A DNA stretch of 49,205 nucleotides from Streptomyces sp. PTY087I2. GTDB taxonomy: Bacteria; Actinomycetota; Actinomycetes; Streptomycetales; Streptomycetaceae. Below, in pieces: positions 22,197-30,301 of this stretch. The position numbers and the translations under genes are program-made. The notes under the pieces were generated by a model that was not told the origin of the DNA, did not search any database, and worked only from the letters and a program-made list of their open reading frames with translations. Location of the stretch: the NCBI RefSeq assembly GCF_001687325.1, contig NZ_LZRD01000039.1:1068-50272 (forward strand). Reading direction: 5' to 3'. Numbering within the stretch: the first letter of the stretch is position 1; each line of letters starts with the position of its first letter.

Positions 22197-23189
22197 TCAG
22201 CGTGAGGCGTCCGCCGAGGAGCGGAACGTGCGGCGGTAGACCGTCGGCGGCACGCCCAGCGCCGCCTGGAGGTGCTGGCGCAGCGAGGTCGCCGTGCCGA
22301 AGCCCGCGTCCCGGGCCACCTGGTCGATGGACAGGTCCGTCGACTCCAGCAGCTGGCGGGCCCGCTCCACCCGCTGCTGGGTGAGCCACTGGCCGGGGCT
22401 GATCCCGACCTCCTCGCGGAAGCGGCGCGTGAACGTCCGTACGCTCATGGCCTCCTGCTCCGCCATGTCCCGCAGCAGGATCGGCCGCTCCAGCCGGGCC
22501 AGCGCCCAGGCCCGGGCGGCCGTCGTGGTCGCGAACTGCGGTTCGGGCAGCGGGCGGTGGATGTACTGGGCCTGCCCGCCGTCCCGGTGCGGGGGCACCA
22601 CCGTGCGGCGGGCGATCTCGTTCGCGACGGCCGCCCCGTGGTCGCGCCGCACCAGGTGCAGGCAGAGGTCGATCCCGGCGGCGACCCCGGCGGAGGTCAG
22701 GACGTCGCCGTCGTCGATGAACAGGACGTCCGGGTCGACGCGGACCTGCGGGAAGGTCCGCTGGAAGTGGTCGGCGGACGACCAGTGCGTGGTCGCGGGG
22801 CGGCCGTCGAGGTATCCGGCCGCCGCCAGGACGTAACTGCCGGTGCAGATGGAGACCATCCGGGTGCCGGGCCGGACCAGGGCGAGCGCGGCGGCCAGCT
22901 CCTCGGTGAGCCTGCCCTCCTCGAAGACCGGGCCCAGCTCGTAGGAGGCGGGGACGACCACGGTGTCGGCGGTGGCGAGCGCCTCCGGGCCGTGCACCAC
23001 CAGAACGGCGAAGTCCGCGTCGGTCCGGACCGGGCCGGGAGGACGGACCGAGCAGGTCACCACGTCGTACAGCTTCCGGCCCGCGTTGCCCGGCTCGGTG
23101 CCGAGGGAGCGGCCGAAGATCCGCTGGGGAATGCCCAGTTCGAAGGGGAGCAGTCCGTCGAGAGCCAGGACGACGACGCGGTGCGGCAC
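22197..23189 (-). CDS. GlxA-type AraC-family regulator with DJ-1/PfpI domain
   Basis: 330 residues from GTG 23189, which has AGGAGG 5 bases upstream; the frame could also start at GTG 23208-23210, but without a ribosome site. Residues 1-170 form a DJ-1/PfpI-like domain (HRVVVLALDGLLPFELGIPQ; the nucleophile-elbow segment is MVSICTGSYVLAAAG). The C-terminal ~100 residues carry two AraC helix-turn-helix motifs (MSVRTFTRRFREEVG, then SIDQVARDAGFGTATSLRQH). It is a cytosolic transcription activator whose sensor domain probably binds a small metabolite. It is divergent from a small membrane protein gene, with a GntR/DasR-like palindrome between them. Confidence 0.9.
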   Translation of the reverse strand: MPHRVVVLALDGLLPFELGIPQRIFGRSLGTEPGNAGRKLYDVVTCSVRPPGPVRTDADFAVLVVHGPEALATADTVVVPASYELGPVFEEGRLTEELAAALALVRPGTRMVSICTGSYVLAAAGYLDGRPATTHWSSADHFQRTFPQVRVDPDVLFIDDGDVLTSAGVAAGIDLCLHLVRRDHGAAVANEIARRTVVPPHRDGGQAQYIHRPLPEPQFATTTAARAWALARLERPILLRDMAEQEAMSVRTFTRRFREEVGISPGQWLTQQRVERARQLLESTDLSIDQVARDAGFGTATSLRQHLQAALGVPPTVYRRTFRSSADASR

Positions 23190-23224
23190 GACGGCCTCCT
23201 CGAAGATCACAGATGGAGCCGGTA

Positions 23225-23240
23225 GCTGGTATAGACCACG
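23225..23240. promoter_or_regulatory. DasR-like (GntR/HutC) palindrome
   Basis: GCTGGTATAGACCACG contains TGGT-N4-ACCA and resembles the published dre consensus ACTGGTCTAGACCACT at 13 of 16 positions. It lies between the GlxA-type regulator (start 23189) and the DUF2809 gene (start 23261). Binding by DasR or another GntR protein is inference. Confidence 0.5.
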
Positions 23241-23260
23241 AGCTGATACAGGTTAGCGAT

Positions 23261-23710
23261 GTGAAGGAAAAGCCGACAGAGCCCGCGTCCATTCCCGACG
23301 CGGGCCGTGACATCCGCAGACCCCCGCCCACGCGCGATCTCGCGGCTCGCGCGGTCGCCGCGGGGGCGGCCCTCGCCACCGTCGCCGCGGGCCTCGCCGT
23401 GCGCGCCGGGGCGGACGGGGTCTTCGCCAAGTACGCCGGGAGCGCGCTCTACACGGTGCTGCTCTGCGCGCTCGTCGCCTTCTGCGCGCCCCGCGCGCGG
23501 CCCCTCGTGGTGGCCGCCACGGCGCTGGGCCTGAGCTGGGCGGTGGAGTTCGCGCAGCTCACCGGCGTACCGGCGGAGCTGTCGGCGCACAGCACGGCGG
23601 CCCGGCTGATCCTCGGCTCGACCTTCAACGCGCCGGACCTGTTCTGGTACGCGGTGGGCGCGGCGGCGGCCTGGGCCGTCCACGCGGGGGCCACGAGGCT
23701 CAGCCGCTGA
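23261..23710 (+). CDS. DUF2809-family membrane protein
   Basis: A 149-residue protein from GTG 23261, the first start that leaves the upstream palindrome untranslated; ATG 23213 would include it. After a polar Pro-rich N-terminus there are four hydrophobic segments (AAGAALATVAAGLAVRAG; SALYTVLLCALVAFCAP; PLVVAATALGLSWAVEFAQL; DLFWYAVGAAAAWAVHAG). The conserved WAVEFAQL and a late FNAPDLFWY match DUF2809. Function is unknown. It is probably co-controlled with the divergent GlxA-type regulator. Confidence 0.82.
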   Translation: MKEKPTEPASIPDAGRDIRRPPPTRDLAARAVAAGAALATVAAGLAVRAGADGVFAKYAGSALYTVLLCALVAFCAPRARPLVVAATALGLSWAVEFAQLTGVPAELSAHSTAARLILGSTFNAPDLFWYAVGAAAAWAVHAGATRLSR

Positions 23711-23802
23711 CCCGCAGCGCCCGTCGGTCGTGGCCCGATTCCTGCGAACCATGTCCTTCGGGCCACTCGTAGGGGAAGTCGCAGGCCAAGAAGCTGGTCC
23801 AC

Positions 23803-25116
23803 GTGACCGAGACCATCGAAAGCGCAGCCCTGGACGACCGGCGTCCGCCCCGCGCGGAGCGCCGCCGCCCCCGTATCCACCGGGCGTGGCTCGTCGCCGC
23901 CGTCACCTTTGTGACGATCATCGGCGGTGCGGCCTTCAACTCCCTGCCCGGCCTGCTCATCGACCCGCTCCACACCGAATTCGGCTGGTCGCGCGGGGAG
24001 ATCGGGCTCGCGGTCTCCATCGACATGGCGCTGTACGGGCTGACCGCGCCGTTCGCCGCCGCGCTCATGGACCGCTTCGGCATCCGGCGGGTCGTGGCGG
24101 TCGCGCTCACCATGGTGGCGGCCGGGGCGATCGCCAGTGTCTGGATGACGGCCTCCTGGCAACTGATGATCTACTGGGGCCTGTTGGTCGGCCTCGGCAC
24201 CGGGTCCATGGCGATGGCGTTCGCCGCGACCGTCACCAACCGCTGGTTCGTCGCCCGCCGGGGCCTGGTCACCGGCATCCTCACCGCTGCCGGGGCCTCC
24301 GGGCAGCTCGTCTTCCTCCCGCTCTGCGCCTGGATCGTCGACGAACACGGCTGGCGGCCCGCCTCGGTCACCGTCGGCCTGGCGTCCCTCGTCGTCGTCC
24401 CGTTCGTCTGGCTCCTGATGCGCGACCACCCGGCCGATGTGGGCCTCGCCCCGTACGGCGGTACGTACGTGGCGAAGCCCGCCCCCGCCCGGGGCGCCGC
24501 ACGCCGTGCGCTGCGCGTGCTGTTCGACGCGGCCCGCACCGGCCCGTTCTGGCTGCTCGCGGGGGCCTTCGCGATCTGCGGGGCCTCCACCAACGGCCTG
24601 ATCCGCACCCACTTCGTGCCCTCCGCCCACGACCACCACATGCCCATCACCGTGGCGGCCTCGCTGCTCGCCGTGATCGGGGTCTTCGACGTCATCGGCA
24701 CGATCTTCTCGGGCTGGCTCACCGACCGCTTCGACGCCCGCAGGCTGCTCGCCGTCTACTACGCGCTGCGCGGGATCTCGCTGCTGTTCCTGCCGATGCT
24801 GATGGCCCCGGACGTGCGGCCGCCGATGGTCTTCTTCATCGTGTTCTACGGTCTCGACTGGGTCGCCACCGTCCCGCCGACGCTGGCGCTCTGCCGTGAG
24901 CAGTACGGCGACGACAGCGCGATCGTCTTCGGCTGGGTGCTGGCCTCGCACCAGGTCGGCGCGGCGGTGGTCGCGTTCCTCGGGGGCGTCGCGCGGGACG
25001 TGTTCGGCAGCTACGACGTGGTCTGGTACGCGGCGGGGGCGCTGTGCGCGATGGCGGCGCTGATGTCGCTGGTGGTCCGCCGGGTCCCGGCGCCGGAGAA
25101 GACCGTCAGCGGCTGA
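23803..25116 (+). CDS. Major facilitator superfamily transporter
   Basis: A 437-residue membrane protein with about 12 hydrophobic segments and the MFS loop motif (MDRFGIRRV between TM2 and TM3; LTDRFDARRLL between TM8 and TM9). It resembles the monocarboxylate/oxalate:formate-type MFS branch, with FNSLPGLLIDPLHTEFGWSRGEIG in TM1-2. GTG 23803 is used; the ribosome site is poor. The substrate is unknown. An organic acid for the neighbouring catabolic genes is possible, but no CTGAC operator precedes it. The 3' end overlaps the convergent flavin-reductase gene by 11 bases. Confidence 0.9.
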   Translation: MTETIESAALDDRRPPRAERRRPRIHRAWLVAAVTFVTIIGGAAFNSLPGLLIDPLHTEFGWSRGEIGLAVSIDMALYGLTAPFAAALMDRFGIRRVVAVALTMVAAGAIASVWMTASWQLMIYWGLLVGLGTGSMAMAFAATVTNRWFVARRGLVTGILTAAGASGQLVFLPLCAWIVDEHGWRPASVTVGLASLVVVPFVWLLMRDHPADVGLAPYGGTYVAKPAPARGAARRALRVLFDAARTGPFWLLAGAFAICGASTNGLIRTHFVPSAHDHHMPITVAASLLAVIGVFDVIGTIFSGWLTDRFDARRLLAVYYALRGISLLFLPMLMAPDVRPPMVFFIVFYGLDWVATVPPTLALCREQYGDDSAIVFGWVLASHQVGAAVVAFLGGVARDVFGSYDVVWYAAGALCAMAALMSLVVRRVPAPEKTVSG

Positions 25117-25720
25117 GGCGGCCGAACGCCCCCCGGTGGAACAGCAGCGGATCGCCCTCCTCCGCCGCGTCCAGCGCCTCCACCCGGCCCACCACGATGA
25201 GGTGGTCGCCGCCGGTGTGGACGGCGTGGATGCGGCAGTCGATCCAGGCGGGTACGGAGTCCAGCAGCGGCGATCCGGTCGCGGGGGCCTCCCCGTACGC
25301 CACGTCCGCGAACTTGTCCGCCCCGCTCACCGCGAACCCCCGGCACAGCGCGCCCTGTTCGGCCCCCAGGATGTTCACGCAGAACACCCCGGCGCGGGCG
25401 ATGCGCGGCCAGGTCGTCGACGTACGGGCGACCATGAAGGACACCAGCGGCGGGTCCAGCGAGAGCGAGGCGAAGGACTGGCAGGCGAAGCCCGTCGGCC
25501 CGTCCGCGTCGCGGGCGGTGACCACGGTGACGCCGCTGGCGAAGTGGCCCAGTACGCGCCGGAATTCGGCCGGCGCGACCGGCGGCCGCTCACCGTCCCG
25601 GACGGCCCTCAGGTCCGGGCGGGGCAGGGCGTCGGGCGGCGTTCGCGGTGCGGCTGTCGTGGCGGCGCCGACGGACCTGAGGTACCGGACGGCGGTGGCG
25701 GCCATGCCTGCGTGTCCCAT
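25106..25720 (-). CDS. Flavin reductase family protein
   Basis: A 204-residue protein (ATG 25720; ATG 25732 and 25705 are alternatives) of the FMN-binding split-barrel type, which supplies reduced flavin to a two-component monooxygenase. Signatures are LGHFASGVTVVTARDADGPT, FACQSFASLSLDPPLVSFMV and FCVNILGAEQ, plus the C-terminal DHLIVVGRVEAL. No oxygenase subunit is adjacent, so the partner is elsewhere. Operator D lies immediately upstream, placing it in the CTGAC regulon. Confidence 0.88.
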   Translation of the reverse strand: MGHAGMAATAVRYLRSVGAATTAAPRTPPDALPRPDLRAVRDGERPPVAPAEFRRVLGHFASGVTVVTARDADGPTGFACQSFASLSLDPPLVSFMVARTSTTWPRIARAGVFCVNILGAEQGALCRGFAVSGADKFADVAYGEAPATGSPLLDSVPAWIDCRIHAVHTGGDHLIVVGRVEALDAAEEGDPLLFHRGAFGRLSR

Positions 25721-25737
25721 CACGCCCCCCATTAGAG

Positions 25738-25752
25738 CTGACGGATCGTCAA
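25738..25752. promoter_or_regulatory. CTGAC-N5-GTCAG operator D
   Basis: CTGACGGATCGTCAA lies 18 bases before the chosen flavin-reductase start (6 bases before ATG 25732) and after the enoyl-CoA hydratase stop. The last base deviates. Confidence 0.7.
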
Positions 25753-25772
25753 ATATGAAGGCGTCGGGGACT

Positions 25773-26594
25773 TCAGCGGCCCTCGTACGCAGGCGACCGG
25801 CGCTCGATGAAGGACGCCACGCCCTCGTCGGCGTCGCGCGTGGTCATGTTGATCTCCTGGGCGGCGGCCTCGGCCGCGAACGCGGTGGCCCGGTCGCCGT
25901 CCAGCGAGGCGTTCACCAGCTGCTTGGTCAGGGCGACGGCTCGGGTCGGCCCCTCCGCCAGCCGGCCCGCCCACTCCTTGGCCAGGGCCTCCAACTCCCC
26001 GCCCGGGACCGTACGGTTGACCAGGCCCATCCGTTCCGCGTCCGCCGCCGGCAGCGCGTCCCCGAAGAACATCAGCTCCTTCGCCCGCTGCGGCCCCACC
26101 AGCCGGGGCAGCAGATACGCGCCGCCGCCGTCCGGGACGAGCCCTCGGCGTACGAAGACCTCGATGAACGTCGCGGTGTCGGCCGCCAGGACCAGATCGC
26201 AGGCGAACGCCAGATGCGCGCCGATCCCGGCGGCGGTCCCGTTCACGGCGGCGATCACCGGCTTCTCGCAGTCCAGCACGGCGGCGATCAGCCGCTGCGC
26301 GCCGAGCCGGATGGTCCGGGCGACGTCCCCGGGGACCCGTTCGCGGGCCGGGGCCGGGGTACCGCGCAGGTCGGCGCCCGCGCAGAAGCCGCGCCCGGTG
26401 GCGGTGAGTACGACGGCCCGTACGGCGGGGTCGGCGGAGGCCTCGGCCAGCAGGGCGATGATCCGCTCCCGCTGGTCCCAGGTGACGGCGTTCATGGCCT
26501 CGGGCCGGTTGAGGGTGATCCACGAGACGCCGCCGTCGAGGGCGTGCAGCACGGTGGCTCCGGCGGGCCCGCCCCCTGCCGCCTCCCCGCTCAC
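25773..26594 (-). CDS. Enoyl-CoA hydratase/isomerase family protein
   Basis: A 273-residue crotonase-fold enzyme. GTG 26594 overlaps the upstream stop as GTGA (GTG 26600 would also fit). Oxyanion-hole segments are TGRGFCAGADLRG and NGTAAGIGAHLAFACDLVLA; the acid/base region is FIEVFVRRGLVPDGGGAYLL, with Glu and Asp retained, so a hydratase or isomerase step is expected. It is translationally coupled to the ADP-forming CoA ligase and therefore under the tandem operators E1/E2. Confidence 0.93.
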   Translation of the reverse strand: MSGEAAGGGPAGATVLHALDGGVSWITLNRPEAMNAVTWDQRERIIALLAEASADPAVRAVVLTATGRGFCAGADLRGTPAPARERVPGDVARTIRLGAQRLIAAVLDCEKPVIAAVNGTAAGIGAHLAFACDLVLAADTATFIEVFVRRGLVPDGGGAYLLPRLVGPQRAKELMFFGDALPAADAERMGLVNRTVPGGELEALAKEWAGRLAEGPTRAVALTKQLVNASLDGDRATAFAAEAAAQEINMTTRDADEGVASFIERRSPAYEGR

Positions 26595-28819
26595 CGGCAC
26601 ACCGCCAGCGCGTCCAGGGCCACCGCGCCCTGGCCGCGGCCCAGCACCACCAGCGGGTTGATGTCCAGCTCGGTCAGGTCGTCGCCCAGCTCCAGGGCCA
26701 TGCGCTGGACCCGCAGCACCACCTCCACCAGGGCGTCCACATCGACGGGCGCCCCGCCGCGCACCCCCTCCAGCAGCGCCCGGCCGCGCAGCTCGCCGAG
26801 CATGTCCCGGGCGTCCCGCTCACCGAACGGCGGGACCCGGACCGCCGCGTCGTGCAGCACCTCCACCAGGACCCCGCCGAGCCCCACCGTGACGGTCGGG
26901 CCGAAGAGGGCGTCGTGGGTGACTCCGACCATCATCTCGACGCCCCGGTCGATCATCTGGCAGACCAGGATGCCGTCCAGGTCCACCGATTCGTACCGGG
27001 CGATGTCGGTCAACTCCCGGTACGCGTCCCGGACCTGGCTGGCCGAGGTGAGGCCGACCTTCACCAGGCCCAGCTCCGTCTTGTGGGCGAGCCGGGGCCC
27101 GGACGCCTTCATCACCACCGGATAGCCGACCGGCCCGGCGGCCCGTACGGCACCGGCAGCGCTCGTCACCAACTGCTCGCGCGGCACCCGGATCCCGTAC
27201 GCCCGCAGGAGCTGCTTCGCCGCGTGCTCGCTGAGCTGCTGGCCCGGGCGCAGCAGGCCCTGCGCCTTGCGGAAGGACGGTGAGGGGGTGCGCGGGGCGT
27301 CCTCGAAGGGGGAGCGGTAGCGGTCGGTGAAGCGGTGGTGGTCCAGGTAGGCCTTCACGGCGGTGACGCAGTTGCGTGCCGTACGGAACGTGGCGAGGCG
27401 CGAGGAGCCCAGCAGGGTGGTGCGGTAGGCCTCCTCGGTGCCGACGGGGGAGCCCCAGACGACGCAGATCAGCTTGTCGGTGGCCTCCGCCGCGTCCGCC
27501 AGGTCCTGGGCGAGCCGGTCGCTCATCGGCGGGAACGGGCCGGTGATCGGACAGATCAGCACCCCGACCGACGGGTCCGCGAGGATCGCGTCGATGATCT
27601 TCCGGCCGCGCCGGTCGCCGACGGGGTGACCGCCGTTGTCGATGGGGTTGGTGACGTTCAGGTACTCCGGTATCCAGGTGTGCAGTTCGGCCTGCTTCTC
27701 CGGCGACAGGGCGGGCAGGGAGAGCCCCGCCGCCGTCGCCAGGTCCGCGAAGTGCGCGCCGGTGCCGCCGGAGATGGAGTAGACGGCGACGCCCTCGGCC
27801 TTCGGCGGGCGGGCCCGGGCCAACAGGGCTGCGGTGTCCTGGAGTTCGTCCAGTCCGTCCACCCGGACCACCCCGAACTGCCGCATCGCCGCGTCCACCA
27901 CCTGGTCCGTCCCGGTCAGTTTCCCGGTGTGCGAGGCGGCGGCCACGGTCCCGGCCTCCGTGCGGCCGACCTTCACGGCGACGACGGGGACCTTCGCGCG
28001 GGCGGCCCGGTCGGCGGCGAGCAGGAAGGAGCGGCCGTCCTTGAGCCCCTCGACGTAACAGGCGATCGCCCCGACCTCGGGGAGCTGGGCGAAGTACGCG
28101 AGGAAGTCGGCGGTCTCCAGATCGGCCTCGTTGCCCGTGGGGGCCCAGTGCGAGAGCCGGATCCCCAGCTCCTGGAGGGCGTGGAGCGGGCGGCCCTGGT
28201 GCCCGGACTGGGTGATCAGGGCGATGGCGGGGCCTTCCAGGTCGTCCCGGAACCGCTCGAAGGCGTTGAGGTTGGTGTTCGGCCCGAGCAGCCGCAGCCC
28301 GGACCGCTCCACGGCCGCCGCCAGCCGGGCCTGGGCGGCCGCGCCCGCCTCCCCGGTCTCGGCGAACCCGGAGGCGAACGCGACGGCGAAGGGCACCTTG
28401 GCCTCGCCCAGCTCCTCGATCACCGGCAGCGGGTCCGCGACCAGCAGGACCGCGAGGTCGACCGGCTCGGGCAGCTCGGCGACCGAGCCGAAGCACTCCC
28501 GGCCGAACACGGTGGGCCGGGTCGGGTGCACCGGGTGCAGCCGGGCCCCGACCCGTTCGGCCCAGGCGATCAGTTGCCGGGTGATGCCGGTGTTGGGGCG
28601 GCCCTCGGCGTCCGAGGCCCCGACGACGGCCACCGAGCGGGGCCGGAAGAAGCGGTCCAGGTCGGGCACGGCCAGGTGCAGCGGACGCCCGCTGACGTCG
28701 AGGCCGCCCTGCCGTGTGGCGGTGGGCAGGCTGACGACGGCGGCGTGCGGCTCCTCGCCGCAGGCCACCACCCGGGTGCGGAAGTCGGTGGTGAGGGTGC
28801 CGTGAGTCGATCCAAGCAT
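26591..28819 (-). CDS. ADP-forming acyl-CoA synthetase (acetate-CoA ligase family)
   Basis: A 742-residue fused enzyme that interconverts an acid plus CoA plus ATP with acyl-CoA plus ADP plus phosphate. Order: CoA-binding Rossmann domain (RPRSVAVVGASDAEGRPNTG, about residues 50-70), succinyl-CoA-ligase-like domains (LRLLGPNTNLNAF; ALITQSGHQG; NVTNPIDNGG; the phospho-His region AAASHTGKLTG) and a C-terminal ATP-grasp domain (YPVVMKASGPRLAHKTELGL, to DLTELDINPLVVLGRG). ATG 28819 is preferred; GTG 28831 is 12 bases earlier. Two CTGAC operators lie 59-97 bases upstream. It is the second activating enzyme in the regulon, different in mechanism from the AMP-forming ligase at 10229. Confidence 0.92.
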   Translation of the reverse strand: MLGSTHGTLTTDFRTRVVACGEEPHAAVVSLPTATRQGGLDVSGRPLHLAVPDLDRFFRPRSVAVVGASDAEGRPNTGITRQLIAWAERVGARLHPVHPTRPTVFGRECFGSVAELPEPVDLAVLLVADPLPVIEELGEAKVPFAVAFASGFAETGEAGAAAQARLAAAVERSGLRLLGPNTNLNAFERFRDDLEGPAIALITQSGHQGRPLHALQELGIRLSHWAPTGNEADLETADFLAYFAQLPEVGAIACYVEGLKDGRSFLLAADRAARAKVPVVAVKVGRTEAGTVAAASHTGKLTGTDQVVDAAMRQFGVVRVDGLDELQDTAALLARARPPKAEGVAVYSISGGTGAHFADLATAAGLSLPALSPEKQAELHTWIPEYLNVTNPIDNGGHPVGDRRGRKIIDAILADPSVGVLICPITGPFPPMSDRLAQDLADAAEATDKLICVVWGSPVGTEEAYRTTLLGSSRLATFRTARNCVTAVKAYLDHHRFTDRYRSPFEDAPRTPSPSFRKAQGLLRPGQQLSEHAAKQLLRAYGIRVPREQLVTSAAGAVRAAGPVGYPVVMKASGPRLAHKTELGLVKVGLTSASQVRDAYRELTDIARYESVDLDGILVCQMIDRGVEMMVGVTHDALFGPTVTVGLGGVLVEVLHDAAVRVPPFGERDARDMLGELRGRALLEGVRGGAPVDVDALVEVVLRVQRMALELGDDLTELDINPLVVLGRGQGAVALDALAVCR

Positions 28820-28877
28820 CGTTCCGCCCACTCCTGCTCGATGGCCCGCCGGGGAACGGGCGGGACCGGCCGATTAA

Positions 28878-28892
28878 CTGACGCTCTGTCAG
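28878..28892. promoter_or_regulatory. CTGAC-N5-GTCAG operator E1
   Basis: CTGACGCTCTGTCAG, with perfect arms, upstream of the ADP-forming CoA ligase. Confidence 0.75.
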
Positions 28893-28901
28893 GTTACTGA
28901 A

Positions 28902-28916
28902 CTGACGCTGCGTCAG
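28902..28916. promoter_or_regulatory. CTGAC-N5-GTCAG operator E2
   Basis: CTGACGCTGCGTCAG, with 7-bp arms, is centred 24 bp from E1. This is the only promoter in the window with two copies. Confidence 0.75.
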
Positions 28917-29103
28917 GAATGGGTGTGCAGGCAAAGGCTTGCGTGGTGACGGAGGGCGAAGCTGTGGCGCGGGGTCGTGGCCCCCGCGCCCGGCGCCGGC
29001 GCCGGCCCACCGGCCGCCGGTGCCCGGTGGGCCGGACGCTCGGACATCCCTCCCGGACGCTGAGCCATGGGCGGGGGGCCGCCCGGCGCGTGAGGCTGGT
29101 GGC

Positions 29104-29994
29104 ATGACTCAGACAGACGCGACCGCAGCAGCGGCCTCCGCAGCGGCCTCCGCGCAGGGACCCGTACTCGTGACCGGCGGCACCGGCAAGACCGGCCGCC
29201 GGGTGGTGGCCCGCCTCCGTGAGCTGGGGGTGGAGACCCGGTCGGCCTCACGGTCCGGGGAGACCCCGTTCGACTGGACGGACCCCACCACCTGGCAGGC
29301 CGCCCTGGACGGCGTCGCCGCCGTCTACATCACCCCGCTCGACGCCTCGCCCTCCCCGACCCCCGCCTTCGTCGAACAGGCCGTCGCGAGCGGGGTGCGG
29401 CGGCTGGTGCTGCTCTCGGCCCGGGGCACGGACGTGCCCGGCTACTTCGGCCCCGCCTACGAGGACGGCGGACCGCACGGCGAGGGAGAGCGGGCTGTCC
29501 GGGCATCCGGGGTGACCTGGACGATCCTGCGGCCCGGCTGGTTCGCCCAGAACTTCAGCGAGGGCGTCTTCCTCGACGGCGTACGGGACGGGGAACTGGC
29601 CCTGCCCACCGGGGACGGGAAGGCCGCGTTCATCGACGCGGACGACATCGCGGACGTGGCCGTCGCCGCGCTCACCGAGGACGGCCACGCGGGCGAGGAG
29701 TACGGGCTCTCGGGCCCCCGCGCGCTCGGTATCGCCGACGTCCTGGACGAGATCGCGAAGGAGACCGGGAAGCGCGCCGCGTACGTCCCCGTCGACGCCT
29801 CCGCCTTCCGGTCCGGGCTCACCGCCCAGGGCTTCACAGACTGGGAGGCCGACCTCTGGACGGACGCGCTGGACCCGATCACGACGAGCCGGGAGGCACC
29901 CGTCCTGGACGGCGTACGCCGGGCACTCGGCCGCGAGCCGCGCGATTTCGCGGACTTCGTCCGGGAGGCGGCGGCGAAGGGGGTCTGGGGCTGA
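29104..29994 (+). CDS. NmrA-like NAD(P)-binding protein
   Basis: A 296-residue atypical SDR. The N-terminal dinucleotide motif is VLVTGGTGKTGRRVV (about residues 21-35). GVRRLVLLSARGTDVPGYFG, VTWTILRPGWFAQNF and FIDADDIADVAVAAL are typical of NmrA/HSCARG and NAD(P)H-quinone reductase-like proteins that sense or use NADPH. ATG 29104 is the start. It converges with an AraC-type regulator gene across a repeat-rich gap. Because operators E1/E2 are about 190 bases upstream, control by the regulon is possible but less likely than for the leftward genes. Confidence 0.88.
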   Translation: MTQTDATAAAASAAASAQGPVLVTGGTGKTGRRVVARLRELGVETRSASRSGETPFDWTDPTTWQAALDGVAAVYITPLDASPSPTPAFVEQAVASGVRRLVLLSARGTDVPGYFGPAYEDGGPHGEGERAVRASGVTWTILRPGWFAQNFSEGVFLDGVRDGELALPTGDGKAAFIDADDIADVAVAALTEDGHAGEEYGLSGPRALGIADVLDEIAKETGKRAAYVPVDASAFRSGLTAQGFTDWEADLWTDALDPITTSREAPVLDGVRRALGREPRDFADFVREAAAKGVWG

Positions 29995-30301
29995 GGGGCT
30001 GAGGGGCCGGGCCGAGGGGCTGAGGGGCCGGGCCGAGGCCGAGCGCCGGGCCCGGGACGGGGTCCCTCCGGAAGGGTCCGGCTCCGGGAGGGTCCGGCCA
30101 GGACGGCTCCCCGGCCCCGGCGAGGGGCAGCCTTCCCGGAGGGGGCCCGGCCCGTACGGCTCCCCGGGCCGGGCGAGGGGCAGCCCTCCCGGAGAGGACC
30201 CGGCCCGTACGGCCCCCCGGGCCGGGCTTCCTCGGGAGGAAACCCGGCCCGGGGCGGGCCCCCAAGCCCTGCTCGGCCGCCCCCGCGCTCGCCCCCCCGA
30301 C
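29993..30301. repeat. Repeat-rich convergent intergenic region (21-bp and 53-bp tandem units)
   Basis: A 21-bp unit occurs twice (29993-30013, 30014-30034). A 53-bp unit starting CGGCTCCCCGG occurs at 30104-30156 and 30157-30209, with a partial third copy from 30210. The units are full of CCCGGGCC palindromes and would form multiple hairpins, suiting a bidirectional terminator between the NmrA-like and AraC genes. No gene is supported here. Confidence 0.8.

Noticed and set aside
23449..24951. A 500-codon minus-strand frame rich in His, Asp and Arg
   Set aside because: It is the shadow of the MFS transporter and DUF2809 genes, whose plus-strand frames show membrane segments and family motifs.
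30104..30229. Possible CRISPR-like spaced repeats
   Set aside because: The units are directly abutting 53-bp tandem copies with no unique spacers and no cas genes nearby.
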